From: a virus
Reading direction: 5' to 3' (one strand)
DNA length: 39,868 bases
Virus record (IMG/VR): IMGVR_UViG_3300009068_000076
Coordinates: 1-39,868 of that record
Under the pieces are notes generated by a model. The model had not been told where the DNA came from and searched no databases. It worked only from the letters and a program-made list of their open reading frames with translations. Shown here piece after piece: positions 16,155 through 25,736 of the stretch (positions are counted from its first letter, which is position 1; each line of letters starts with the position of its first letter). The translations under genes and the position numbers were made by a program.

Positions 16155-18995
16155 TTAAGCCTGTGCTTCAGTCCAGCTAAGACGAGCAACTGTCGCTGCA
16201 GCACCTGTTAGTGGAGTTACACACACTGTTAAAATATCTGGACCATCTGGATAGATATTATTTGCAGTAGTTGGAACAGATAATGTATTTCCACCACCAA
16301 GAATACTTGTTCCCAAATCACGTAATTGGCGAAGGTCAACAGTCTCAAAACCACCTGCAGGTGCAAAGAACGTAAAGATGTTCTCTCCACCAGTTATTGA
16401 TGCGCCAGTTCCATGATTAGAATATTGAGCAAGACTTGATCCACCCACTGGAACAAAAGCATTTGCAGAACTAGAAACACGACCATTTAAAATAAAGTCA
16501 ATCTTAACACCAGAACCTGTTGGATATGCACCACAAGCCGTTGGTTGTAATTGCATACGATTAATAAGTTCTCTTGCACCTAATAAACCAGTTTGGCCAT
16601 TATCGACTGATGGAGACAAACGAATACTAAACATTGCATATCTTGTACCTGCAGTTGTAAAAGAGACAGGTGCATTTAAACCAAAGTTAAATTGTACTGA
16701 TTTATCATCATCATAACGACCATCCATAATAACAGAAGAACCCCAATGGCTGATTGTTGATGCCTGTGCAGGACTATAAGACTCAATAGTAATAGGTGCT
16801 GTTGCAGAATATGTAAATGTGGTTGCTGAACCTGTACCACCACCAGAAGTAAATCCTTGGCCAGTCAAGTTTACAACATTACGTGTTAACCCTGTAAATG
16901 TAGTTGCAGTTTTACCAGTATAAGAAATATATTCAATTGCACCAGTTGTATCAGCTGCAGCGGAAACTAATAGAGTCCCCACTGATGGAAACAATGTAGT
17001 ATCTGCAACAGTCATCGACGCTGTTGCACCACTAGTTAACGTGGCTCCCAAGGTAGTTCTAATTGGTAATGTATTGGTTTCATAACGTGCAACCAAATTA
17101 CCAGAACGCATATATGCTTCTGTGTTCACGTTATTGTTTGGAACACGATGACAGTAAATCACTTCACCACGATTGTTCTTAAATCCAAAACGAACCCCAC
17201 CAGCACCATACCATGTATAGTCAATGTAGAACATCTGCATCTTAGTTAAATCTAAGTTATATGATGATGCACCAGTGCCATCCATTTTATCAATATTCCA
17301 TTGATTAGCTACACCAGATAAACTTGGTCCAGCATATCTTTGGTCAATTGTTTTACTTACTTGACAATTTGTTGTTGTTGTTCCTCTATATTCTGGATAG
17401 ATGTGCATTTGTGTATCAGAAGTTATTGTTTGAACCAAATAACTCATACCACGAATAACGACATAATCTCCAGGTTTTAATTGCGAACTAAATTTTGTAT
17501 TTGTTCCAACAACAGAATTGGAAGCTGCAGTCACTGCCACAGCACCAGATATTTGAGTAGTACTACTTCGTTTGACGCAATAAATCGTTTGGCCATCATA
17601 TTCAAAGAATATACCATTTTGTTGGTCAAATAAACCAATACGATTTGAGGATCCATACCATGAATATGGACTTACTGTTAGTGGGAAACCAGTAGCTGGA
17701 CTTGCAGAAGGTGTAGAAAGAGCAGTATATGTAAATGTCAATGTCGTTGGTGCGGTAACAACAGTAAAAATTCCATTATACGCAGTTTCAGTACAACCAA
17801 CAACTCTAATCTGAGCACCAACAGACATACCATGTGGGAATTTTGTTGTAACTGTAACTGTTGTTCCAGAACTGGTTATATTATCAACAGCTAAAGCTGG
17901 TTTCATAATAGAACCAGTGGAGAACTGTATGGCTTTACCAGACTGATAGCGGAATTGTCGACGTGTTTGTCTAATAACCTGATAACCATGTTGTGGTGAT
18001 ACGTTGGTAAATTGAACACCACCATCAAACGCACGATGTTGTATATAACCCAATGAACGTGGATAAATTGATGCGTTTAATACAGTGGTAATTGTACCTG
18101 TTGCTGTACAAGCAAAAGTAAATGTGTTTGTTGTTGGTGTTGTCGCAACAACCCATGAACTGTTTAATGTGCCTGTCATACCTGTGGCACCAACAATATA
18201 GATACTATCACCAACACGTAACCCGTGAGCATAAGTTGTTGTTACTGTTGCGATTGAACCACTCAAAGAGATAGCACTTGTTCCAGCAGGAATTGCAGCA
18301 CCAGTAAAGAATGTTCCAGAATAAACATATGTTTTATTTGCATCATAAAGAGTTGCGGCTGGAGTATTTGTTACTGTATAGGTGAATTGCGAACCTGACG
18401 TTGTTTCAACCACCCACCAACCACCAGCATTAGCATCATCTAGAGTACCTTGAACAAAAACTGGAGTGCCAGCAGTCAAATTCGCTGTTGTTGTTACAGT
18501 AACAGTTCTAGTTGAAGCGGTAATGTTTGTAATTGTCAATGGAGCAGTAACATCATTAAAAGCTGATGGGCGATTATTTAATAAATTCAAACCTTCCCAC
18601 TTAGTCGGTTGCTGACCATATTCAAAGTCAGTATCAATCAATGCTTGACCCGTGCTTACACGAAGTTTATCAACAGGATCCCTATAGGTTTCTGCTGGCA
18701 CCATCTCTTGATAAGTTTCTTCTGTTAAAATTGATAACTTATGTGTAGACAACATAGCAGCTGTATTATAAGCAAGAACTATGGTTGTAGTTTCTTGTCC
18801 TGTAGTTGTATCTATAGATACAGTTACTGTGGTATTCGTGGCAAGAGAAGGATCTGAGAAGTTATAGATTACTGTACCTGTGGTAGTGTTTGTAATCAAT
18901 AATAATTGCTCTTGTCGAATCGCTTTACCAGTTACTACAATAGTTTTTGTAGAAGGTGTGAATGCATACGCTTCTGATATTACATGTTTTGCCAT
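16155..18995 (-). CDS. Virion structural protein, 946 aa
   Basis: A long beta-rich protein. The first about 110 residues form a leader ending in KLSILTEETYQEMVPAETYR, followed by DPVDKLRVSTGQALIDTDFE and YGQQPTKWEGLNLLNNRPSA. I recall this last block as a hallmark of large virion structural proteins in marine T4-like phages. The middle holds repeated Gly-Thr-Val units with the pattern (H/Y)GxxVGxxIxVxGxT and WxVxTxTxxTFTFT, which look like tandem small beta-barrels. The C-terminal part (RMQLQPTACG, VDLRQLRDLGTSILGGGNTL, YPDGPDILTV) looks globular. A likely baseplate or fibre-attachment component. AGGAG lies close to ATG, and a perfect late promoter element sits about 70 bases upstream within the previous gene. 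Confidence 0.87.
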   Translation of the reverse strand: MAKHVISEAYAFTPSTKTIVVTGKAIRQEQLLLITNTTTGTVIYNFSDPSLATNTTVTVSIDTTTGQETTTIVLAYNTAAMLSTHKLSILTEETYQEMVPAETYRDPVDKLRVSTGQALIDTDFEYGQQPTKWEGLNLLNNRPSAFNDVTAPLTITNITASTRTVTVTTTANLTAGTPVFVQGTLDDANAGGWWVVETTSGSQFTYTVTNTPAATLYDANKTYVYSGTFFTGAAIPAGTSAISLSGSIATVTTTYAHGLRVGDSIYIVGATGMTGTLNSSWVVATTPTTNTFTFACTATGTITTVLNASIYPRSLGYIQHRAFDGGVQFTNVSPQHGYQVIRQTRRQFRYQSGKAIQFSTGSIMKPALAVDNITSSGTTVTVTTKFPHGMSVGAQIRVVGCTETAYNGIFTVVTAPTTLTFTYTALSTPSASPATGFPLTVSPYSWYGSSNRIGLFDQQNGIFFEYDGQTIYCVKRSSTTQISGAVAVTAASNSVVGTNTKFSSQLKPGDYVVIRGMSYLVQTITSDTQMHIYPEYRGTTTTNCQVSKTIDQRYAGPSLSGVANQWNIDKMDGTGASSYNLDLTKMQMFYIDYTWYGAGGVRFGFKNNRGEVIYCHRVPNNNVNTEAYMRSGNLVARYETNTLPIRTTLGATLTSGATASMTVADTTLFPSVGTLLVSAAADTTGAIEYISYTGKTATTFTGLTRNVVNLTGQGFTSGGGTGSATTFTYSATAPITIESYSPAQASTISHWGSSVIMDGRYDDDKSVQFNFGLNAPVSFTTAGTRYAMFSIRLSPSVDNGQTGLLGARELINRMQLQPTACGAYPTGSGVKIDFILNGRVSSSANAFVPVGGSSLAQYSNHGTGASITGGENIFTFFAPAGGFETVDLRQLRDLGTSILGGGNTLSVPTTANNIYPDGPDILTVCVTPLTGAAATVARLSWTEAQA

Positions 18996-19000
18996 TTTAA

Positions 19001-21067
19001 TTAATCTCCTAGTGCTATCGTTGTAGCTGAATATGGGTATTTTCTTGTTTGTAAACTAGACGAGTTATTTATAATCGTCACGGAAGCAGAATCTCCTATT
19101 GCTGGTGCATTGTAAATAATAACATTCGCCTCTGTAGATGTTGCCACTGCTCTAAATCCTTTATGTGAATCATATGGAGTTAACCATGGATACGTTATTT
19201 GTTTCACGTAGGGAGTTAATTTAAGACCATTAATAACAACATCAAGGTCTTTGGAGTCTGTAAAGTTGCTACTTGTTATATCACTTTGTTCTAGTCTTAA
19301 TGGGAATACGCAGGTTCTAAAATCAAATAGATTTGAAATATCATTTAACACTGTAGTAGTAACAGATCCACCGCCACCACCAGAAACAGTTGACCACTGA
19401 ACACCAGTTGCAGTAGATGTAAGAACTTGTCCATTTGTACCAACACCACCACCAGCAGTAACTGTTCCTGTAAATGTTACATTATTTTCAGTAGCACTAT
19501 TAATAGTAGGTGATGTTAATGTTTTATTTGTTAGAGTCTGAGAACCAGTTAAAGTGGCAACAGTAGAATCAATTGCAATAGTGACTGCAGCTGATCCATT
19601 AAAACTTGTACCAGATAAACCAGTACCAATGGTTAATGCATTTGTAGTAGTTCCGCCACCACCCCCACCACCCGCAGAAGCTGCCCATTTAACACCAGTA
19701 GATGTAGTCGAATCTGCAGTTAAGACATACGTATCTGTACCAACTGCTAATCTAACATTATCTGTTCCATCATAAGCAATCAAATCACCTTTTGTTGTTG
19801 CAGGCGATAGCGCATCAAATGCGGCAGTTTTAGTAGTTTGACCAGTACCACCTTGCAGAATAGTTACAGCATCATTAGATGTAAGGATAGTTGCTGTTGC
19901 ATCTGGTAAAGTAAATGTTTTTTCAGCAGTAGTTGGACCAGAAAATTTAGTAAATCCGTTTCCAGTACCACCATATGTGGAAGCAATAATTCCAGTTAAT
20001 CCTGCAGAACCATCGAAGTTATTACCGTAAATACTACGAGGTGTCGTTAATGTCGCAGCAGATCCATCGATACTAGAAATACCAGTAAGAGCTAGTGAAG
20101 CAGAGGAACGATTTAATGCAACAGCAGTAGTACCAATATAAACAGTAGAGTTGCCTAAAACTGCTGAAGGAATAGTACCAGAAAGATTACCAGCAGTTAA
20201 CGATGTTAAGTTAGCACCAGAAACTGCACCAAAAGATCCAGACCAAGTACCAGAAGTGATTGTACCAACAGAAGTTAATGAAGAACCAGTTACACCAGAA
20301 CCTAATGTCGTACCAGAAAGAACTGATGTTCCATTAATTCTGTAAATTTTACCAGAAGCGACATTAAAATCTTCTGAAGAAGTCCAACCATTAGTTGCAC
20401 CCCAGTTAATAGTTTTATCAGTTGCACCTTTAAGTCTAATACCACCGCCAGCTGCAGTAATATCAGTAGGTGTAGCAACAGAACCTAGTTCGAATTCAAT
20501 ATCATCAACAGAAGTTACTGTTGAATTGATTGTAGTTGTAGTGCCATTAACAGTTAAATCACCAGTAACAACTAAACCATTTCTAACAGTTGTAGTACCA
20601 GTAGTTGCACCAATAGTAACAGCAGTACCAGCAGCAAACAATGCTGGTGATGTTGGCGTAGCAAAGAAAGAAGTAGAACCAGAAGTAGCATCAATAGATG
20701 TAAGACCATCTAACGTAGTGCTAGAAGCACCTAATGATATTGCGGTAGTACCAACAGTAATAGAACTATTGGCTAAATTAGCATTAGTAATACCAGCAGT
20801 ACCAGAAAGATTGGTATTAGTCAATCCACTGATAGTATTTGAACCAGCTGCAATTGTTTTATTTGTTAGTGTATCAGTAGTATTACGACCAATTAGAGTA
20901 TCAGTTGCTGATGGCAGAGTTAGAGTAGTAGTCCCTGCAACAGCAGTGGCTACGACAGTAGTTGTCCCTGATGTTGAGCCATTAAAAATTGCAGATGTCC
21001 CCAACAATAAAGTTGTATCTATCGTTGCCGATCCGTATATTCTTGTGCCAGATAGTAGTTTAGCCAT
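19001..21067 (-). CDS. Tail fibre protein with LTNKTL repeats, 688 aa
   Basis: A repetitive fibre protein starting MAKLLSGTRIYGSATIDTTL. It has DTLTNKT and LTGSQTLTNKTLTSPTINS repeats, a central TVNGTTTTINSTVTSVDDIE segment typical of phage fibres, and YGGTGNG and GGTGQTT turns. A poly-Gly stretch (AGGGGGGG) lies near residues 464-470. The C-terminal about 120 residues (LNDISNLFDFRTCVFPLRLE, GLKLTPYVKQITYPWL) look globular. A stretch of about 120 bases near 19530-19655 is shared with the 238-residue fibre gene at 24971-25687. A late promoter element (AATAAATA) lies a few bases upstream of ATG. Probably a shaft-plus-tip fibre. Confidence 0.87.
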   Translation of the reverse strand: MAKLLSGTRIYGSATIDTTLLLGTSAIFNGSTSGTTTVVATAVAGTTTLTLPSATDTLIGRNTTDTLTNKTIAAGSNTISGLTNTNLSGTAGITNANLANSSITVGTTAISLGASSTTLDGLTSIDATSGSTSFFATPTSPALFAAGTAVTIGATTGTTTVRNGLVVTGDLTVNGTTTTINSTVTSVDDIEFELGSVATPTDITAAGGGIRLKGATDKTINWGATNGWTSSEDFNVASGKIYRINGTSVLSGTTLGSGVTGSSLTSVGTITSGTWSGSFGAVSGANLTSLTAGNLSGTIPSAVLGNSTVYIGTTAVALNRSSASLALTGISSIDGSAATLTTPRSIYGNNFDGSAGLTGIIASTYGGTGNGFTKFSGPTTAEKTFTLPDATATILTSNDAVTILQGGTGQTTKTAAFDALSPATTKGDLIAYDGTDNVRLAVGTDTYVLTADSTTSTGVKWAASAGGGGGGGTTTNALTIGTGLSGTSFNGSAAVTIAIDSTVATLTGSQTLTNKTLTSPTINSATENNVTFTGTVTAGGGVGTNGQVLTSTATGVQWSTVSGGGGGSVTTTVLNDISNLFDFRTCVFPLRLEQSDITSSNFTDSKDLDVVINGLKLTPYVKQITYPWLTPYDSHKGFRAVATSTEANVIIYNAPAIGDSASVTIINNSSSLQTRKYPYSATTIALGD
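19066..19073 (-). promoter_or_regulatory. Intragenic late promoter element TATAAATA
   Basis: A perfect TATAAATA inside the last codons of the 688-residue fibre gene, about 70 bases before the ATG at 18995 of the 946-residue structural gene. A five-base inverted repeat (GACGA / TCGTC) flanks it. It may give the structural gene its own late message. Confidence 0.6.
19602..19651. repeat. Dispersed 50-bp repeat, copy 1
   Basis: A 50-base stretch in the 688-residue fibre gene is identical to 25302-25351 except for one base. The surrounding about 120 bases are also clearly similar. It encodes the end of the LTGSQTLTNKTL-type shaft repeat region. Confidence 0.8.
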
Positions 21068-21074
21068 AGTCTTA

Positions 21075-21082
21075 TATTTATT
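21075..21082 (-). promoter_or_regulatory. Late promoter element AATAAATA
   Basis: A NATAAATA match seven bases before the ATG at 21067, overlapping the end of the upstream stop codon region. The transcript start would fall almost at the ATG, so it may serve a leaderless or very short leader message; it is less certain for that reason. Confidence 0.45.
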
Positions 21083-24000
21083 ACACTAAATTACCAGTAT
21101 ATTCATCAAATTCACCTGAAACATATTCTACACCCGTACTAACAACTCGCCGAGCAAAGTTGTTGATGTTGACACCTGTGCCTAACATTCCCACATAAGC
21201 AGTAGGAGTCAGTGCTTGCTCTAATTGAGCTCCCCATAGATAAACACCAGTGCCAACCCCCGACACCCCAAAGTCTACCTTGAACTGAAAATTTCCACTC
21301 AAGCTGGAACTAAAACTAAAAGCACACCTATACCAGCCATTACCATAACTAGTGATTGACCTAGAATTTAAAGTAAAGGTAGCCCCATTTATGGTAGTCG
21401 CACCTGCTACACCAGTACTGATATTGAACTGAGCATATTGTGCATTTACAGTATCGTAAATGGTCAGGTTAATGCTGCCTGTTCCTCCAGCATTTTTTAC
21501 AAACATACTATATGTATAGTTTGTGCTTGCAGTTGGTGTAAAATTTTGATATACAGAATAATATGTTCCACCCGTGGAACTCTGTGCTAATTTATCTGCT
21601 GTTAGTGAACCATCTGGTGCCGTAGTTGCATCAATCGTTACATCAATGCTCGTGCTGAGTTGTTGCTTGACCCAAAGAGCATTACTAAAATCTTGAGTAT
21701 ATTTAAGTTTATTTGTAGTTGTATCGGTTCCGTTATACCCAATTTGTCCAGTACCACCATTAGGATTGTAACTGACTTCATCAAACGAACCAGACACATA
21801 CTCTATACCTGATGCAATGGTACGTTGTGCAAAGTTGTTGATGTTGATGCTGGTGGTTGCCCCCGTGGCCACATAAGCGGTTGCAGCGGAACCTAATTCA
21901 ACTTGAGCTCCCCATAGATAAATTCCAGAAGTACCATTACCAGCAAAATTGGCACTATAACTAGCATCTAGTAGGGTTATCGCAAAAACATAATTTCCAC
22001 CATCCGCATCTGACGTGGCAGTTACAGTGATTCTATACCAGCCATTCCCCACTGAAGTAATAGTTACTGTTGATCCATTTAGAATTGCATTATTAGTTCC
22101 AGCAACCAAATCAAAATTTCCACCATAATTTGTACTATTAAATGCAGTGTTACCAAAAACTACCTGAACTTTAGAATATCCCCCCGCCTTCAAATAGATA
22201 GAACCACAATATGCTGTACTGATTGCTCCAGTAAAAAGTTTATAACAAACTGAACTTGAGCCAACACCTGTTGATTTGATTATAAGGTCAGCTGTGGTTG
22301 ATCCGTCAGGTGCGGCAGTTGAGTCAGCACTGACAGTATAATCATTTGGTGAAGCATTCTTACTCCAGTTTGTAAAATCTTGACTATAATTTAACTTGTT
22401 TACACTAGTACTCACACCATTGTTGTAGGTGTAAGCACCAGATGATGCGGGACTATAACTAACTTCATCAAAATACCCAGCTATGGATAATATGCCAGTT
22501 GATGTAATTTTTGATCCTATTACATCTACAGTAAATATCCAACCTGTATTATTACCGCTATTGGTCGAGCTGTGTGCGGTCCATGTTCCACCCGTAGCCG
22601 TTGAATCTTGTATGTTCAGATAGTCTACGTCTGTAGTACCGCTTGCCTTTGTGATTGTCCTTGCCGTTCCTGCCGTATTACTGTTTAAAACGACTAGGTT
22701 TCCTGCCGTTCCGTTGACGTTGAAATTGGTAACTGTAAATGCGGTTGTACAAGAATTGGTAATTGTGCAAGGGGATACGGTGTTGTTTAAGGTTGTGCAA
22801 CGTGCTGTTGTCGTTGCAGTTGTACCCAAATACAAAGTTCCACTTGCGGCAGACATTGTTACTGTGCCAAATTGCGTTCCACCCACACCGCCAGAACCGC
22901 CAGCAAAAGTACCAGTATTTGAAAAAACAATGGTTGAATTGACAACATCGTATGTCGTTCCAGAATTTGAACCAATAAAACCTGATGTACTTGTTCCGCC
23001 AGTAATAGTGACAGTAGATGTTCCAAGCAATAAAGATTTTGTGTTGCCGTTGCTAAAGTTAAACAACCCCGTGGTAATTGATTGATTGCCTGAGTTGAAT
23101 GAACCGTTGTTTAAGCTAAGTGTTCTTGTTGTTCCAACAGTCAAAGCATCTTGTAACTGCCATGATCCACCAACACCATTGAATGTCACAGGAAAATCTA
23201 AAGTATTGCTGTTAGTTGTGATTGTTCTTGTAGTTGCACTGGTTGATGCAAATGTTGTTGTAGAAGTACCCGCTGTAATAGTCAATCCAGATGGTAAAGT
23301 TAAATTTCCATAAATTGACCTAGCACTAAGACCAAATGTTCCACTAAAACCAGTTAAATTAACATTCAAAAAACCACCACCCATCGCAATAGTATCGCTA
23401 CCAGCAGATATGTTAAAAGTTATTGAATTTGCTTCAGTTGCTCCAGCAGTACTACCATGAGCTAAAGTTCTTGTAAATGCTCCCGTAGAATTTCCAGTTA
23501 CGTTAACAGTTGGAGTTCCTGTGTAAGTGAATCCTGTTGCGGTTTGCATACCCCAAACTGTTGCCGTTGCTACTGTATACGTGTTGGTGTAATTGCCAGT
23601 ACCAAATGCAATTGCTCTTGTATTTGCATTGTTTGATGCCCACAAACCAAAATTAGTCAACGTGAAGTTGTTTAAATTTAGAGTTCCTGTATTTAACGTA
23701 ATTGTTCTACTTGTAGAAGTTCCTACACTCAAAGCGTCTTGCAATGTGTAAGTAGTTGACCCGCCATTAACAATAGTTCCAGCAACAGTCTGTGCGGCTG
23801 TGGTTGCGTTCAAGTAAGAAACAGTTGTGTTGGTGCTTGCTGTGACGGTATAAGTTCCGTTGTATCCAGCAGGGGTGACACCAGACACAATAATTGTGCT
23901 ACCAACAGCAGGACAATTTGTAGATGTAGCAAATGTTAATGTTGCAGTTGTTCCATTCCCTGTTGCGGCTGTTGTTGCAAATGAATACCCAAAGTTGATT

Positions 24001-24962
24001 GGAAAATCAAAATTTAATGCAGCACTTGTAATTTGTTGTGTACCACTTTGACCAGAAAATGTAATTCCGTTTGTTCCAGCAGTCAGCGTCATGCCACTGC
24101 CAATTATCAAGTTCCCACATATAAATCTAGCATTATTATTTAATGTGCTTGAACAACCAGTAAAGTTTAAATTTTTATATACCCCTTGTACAGAAACAAG
24201 GCTGCCAACATCACCCGCTTGGATGTTTAAGTTGACCGCATTTGGTTCAGAGCCGCCAGCAGTGCCTCCGTGGGTAAATGTTCTTGTAAAACCAGAGTTC
24301 GTGCTAGTGTTTATGACGTTGACTGTTGGTGTTCCTGTAACTGTTAAGTTAGTTGCAGTTGCTACGTTCCACAATGTTTGAGCACTTGCACTTGCGCTTC
24401 CAGTAATTACATAAGTTCCACCATTAAACGCTAATGTTCTTGTGTTTGAATTGTTTGAGCTAAAGTTAAAACCAGTAGCAGTAAACCCACCTAAATCTAT
24501 TGAACCATTAGTTAATGTAAAGTTTGCTGCTGTAGTGATGGCGCTTTCAAATGTCCATCCACCACCAACACCATCAAAAGTAATTGAACTTACAAAAGTT
24601 TTACCGTTTAAATTAATTGTCTTTCCTGTTGATGTAGCTCTAAATGTTGTTGTTCCTGAATAAGAACGTGTAAAGTTTGTTGCTGGCCATAACAAACTAC
24701 CATACACATCAATACCAACAGTCCCCGTCAACGTCATTGTTCCATCAACGGCAGACGCATCAAAATCAGCACATACAGCGGCAACAGTCGCCATCGTTAC
24801 GGTGAAAGCACCAGTACCTGTGTTGGAGTTGGCATCAAAGAATACGTTATCAGCAGATGTTGGGACAGACGCACCAGTAGCCCCGCCTGATGAGTCAGAC
24901 CAGTTTGTGGTATTTGTACCGTTCCAAGTACCTGTGCCACCAACCCAGTATCTATTAGCCAT
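21081..24962 (-). CDS. Large fibre protein with two carbohydrate-binding-like modules, 1293 aa
   Basis: The N-terminus (MANRYWVGGTGTWNGTNTTN then WSDSSGG) is a close copy of the first module of the 1753-residue protein. Two longer copies of a beta-ladder follow (about 165-330 and 455-610; RTLAFNGGTY vs RAIAFGTGNY, then TFTHGGTAGG vs TLAHGSTAGA). A TTDVDYLNIQD segment near residue 785 ends this part. The C-terminal third holds two copies of a module opening NKLNYSQDFTNW or NKLKYTQDFSNALW, then PDGSTTAD or PDGSLTAD, GNGWYR, and YLWGAQ(V/L)E. These resemble jelly-roll binding modules known from phage tail proteins. Each is bounded by an IEYVSGxFDE-type motif, present three times. A receptor-binding role is likely. 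Confidence 0.87.
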   Translation of the reverse strand: MANRYWVGGTGTWNGTNTTNWSDSSGGATGASVPTSADNVFFDANSNTGTGAFTVTMATVAAVCADFDASAVDGTMTLTGTVGIDVYGSLLWPATNFTRSYSGTTTFRATSTGKTINLNGKTFVSSITFDGVGGGWTFESAITTAANFTLTNGSIDLGGFTATGFNFSSNNSNTRTLAFNGGTYVITGSASASAQTLWNVATATNLTVTGTPTVNVINTSTNSGFTRTFTHGGTAGGSEPNAVNLNIQAGDVGSLVSVQGVYKNLNFTGCSSTLNNNARFICGNLIIGSGMTLTAGTNGITFSGQSGTQQITSAALNFDFPINFGYSFATTAATGNGTTATLTFATSTNCPAVGSTIIVSGVTPAGYNGTYTVTASTNTTVSYLNATTAAQTVAGTIVNGGSTTYTLQDALSVGTSTSRTITLNTGTLNLNNFTLTNFGLWASNNANTRAIAFGTGNYTNTYTVATATVWGMQTATGFTYTGTPTVNVTGNSTGAFTRTLAHGSTAGATEANSITFNISAGSDTIAMGGGFLNVNLTGFSGTFGLSARSIYGNLTLPSGLTITAGTSTTTFASTSATTRTITTNSNTLDFPVTFNGVGGSWQLQDALTVGTTRTLSLNNGSFNSGNQSITTGLFNFSNGNTKSLLLGTSTVTITGGTSTSGFIGSNSGTTYDVVNSTIVFSNTGTFAGGSGGVGGTQFGTVTMSAASGTLYLGTTATTTARCTTLNNTVSPCTITNSCTTAFTVTNFNVNGTAGNLVVLNSNTAGTARTITKASGTTDVDYLNIQDSTATGGTWTAHSSTNSGNNTGWIFTVDVIGSKITSTGILSIAGYFDEVSYSPASSGAYTYNNGVSTSVNKLNYSQDFTNWSKNASPNDYTVSADSTAAPDGSTTADLIIKSTGVGSSSVCYKLFTGAISTAYCGSIYLKAGGYSKVQVVFGNTAFNSTNYGGNFDLVAGTNNAILNGSTVTITSVGNGWYRITVTATSDADGGNYVFAITLLDASYSANFAGNGTSGIYLWGAQVELGSAATAYVATGATTSININNFAQRTIASGIEYVSGSFDEVSYNPNGGTGQIGYNGTDTTTNKLKYTQDFSNALWVKQQLSTSIDVTIDATTAPDGSLTADKLAQSSTGGTYYSVYQNFTPTASTNYTYSMFVKNAGGTGSINLTIYDTVNAQYAQFNISTGVAGATTINGATFTLNSRSITSYGNGWYRCAFSFSSSLSGNFQFKVDFGVSGVGTGVYLWGAQLEQALTPTAYVGMLGTGVNINNFARRVVSTGVEYVSGEFDEYTGNLV

Positions 24963-24970
24963 TTAATTTA

Positions 24971-25687
24971 TTACCCAAAAATTGTATCTAAACTATTTGT
25001 AGCAGCATTGTAATATTGATAAACTGCGCTGACATTACTTGCATTTACAAAACCTACTTTGCTTGCTGAGCCAACATAAATGTTACCAACAACACCCAAT
25101 CCACCACCAACTTTTACTGCACCAGTTGTGCTTGAAGTAGAAGCTGTTGTATCTGAGAAAGTTGGTGCACCAGTAAATGTTCCAGACATTGCACCACTAT
25201 TAATCGTTGGGCTAGTTAAAGTTTTGTTCGTTAATGTCTGAGAACCAGTTAATGTAGCAACTGTTGAATCAATTGCAATTGTTACTGCAGAAGAACCATT
25301 GAAACTTGTACCAGATAAGCCAGTACCAATGGTTAATGCATTTGTAGTAGTACCAGCGCCACTACCAGAAACAGTAGCCCATTGAACACCAGTTGCAGTA
25401 GATTGTAAATATTGCCCACTAGTACCAACTGATCCATTAGCAGTTACCGTACCAGTAAATGTTAAATTATTGGCAGTAGCAGTGTTAAGTGTTGGGCTTG
25501 TAAAGGTTTTATTTGTTTCAGTTGCTGTCGCAGTTAAGGAAGCAAAAGATTGAATTGCGTTGGAAGAATCTTTAAAATACAGTTTACCATCAGCATAGTT
25601 TAATGCCAATTCACCGTATGCTAAGTCAGTCGTCAGTGGAACTTTTGCAGTAACTGATGACTTCTTGAGTAGAACTTGATTACTCAT
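24971..25687 (-). CDS. Short tail fibre protein, 238 aa
   Basis: Begins MSNQVLLKKSSVTAKVPLTT then DLAYGELALNYADGKLYFKD, the widespread fibre-attachment N-terminus (xxxKxSxxxxxxPxxxxLxxGELAxNxxDGKLYxKD). Next come LTSPTLNTATANNLTFTGTV and LTGSQTLTNKTLTSPTINSG repeats. The C-terminus ends KVGFVNASNVSAVYQYYN then DTIFG. Part of the sequence duplicates the 688-residue fibre. It has a good ribosome binding site (AGGAAG). A late promoter element and a perfect seven-base-pair hairpin precede it, giving it a distinct leader. Confidence 0.88.
   Translation of the reverse strand: MSNQVLLKKSSVTAKVPLTTDLAYGELALNYADGKLYFKDSSNAIQSFASLTATATETNKTFTSPTLNTATANNLTFTGTVTANGSVGTSGQYLQSTATGVQWATVSGSGAGTTTNALTIGTGLSGTSFNGSSAVTIAIDSTVATLTGSQTLTNKTLTSPTINSGAMSGTFTGAPTFSDTTASTSSTTGAVKVGGGLGVVGNIYVGSASKVGFVNASNVSAVYQYYNAATNSLDTIFG
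25302..25351. repeat. Dispersed 50-bp repeat, copy 2
   Basis: The second copy of the 50-base repeat, in the 238-residue fibre gene, same strand and frame as 19602-19651 with one mismatch. It could be a recombination site between the two fibre genes. Confidence 0.8.
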
Positions 25688-25709
25688 TCATCTTCCTAAA
25701 AAGGTTAAG

Positions 25710-25727
25710 TTGGGATAAGAATCCCAA
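25710..25727 (-). other. 5' leader hairpin (TTGGGAT stem)
   Basis: A perfect seven-base-pair inverted repeat TTGGGAT / ATCCCAA with a four-base loop, between the late promoter and the ribosome binding site of the 238-residue fibre gene. There is no T run directly after it, so it is not a normal terminator. It would lie close to the 5' end of the transcript, where a stem can protect the mRNA. Confidence 0.6.
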
Positions 25728-25736
25728 CGACTAATG

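Noticed and set aside
20526-21089. Long plus-strand open frame of 187 codons opposite the 688-residue fibre gene
   Set aside because: It is rich in Val, Pro and Ala, which is the antisense reading of Thr/Gly/Ser-rich codons in the fibre gene. It has no ribosome binding site, and no plus-strand gene is supported elsewhere.
22651-23085. Plus-strand open frame of 144 codons opposite the 1293-residue fibre
   Set aside because: Another antisense shadow of beta-repeat coding; same Val/Pro composition, and the minus frame has convincing motifs.
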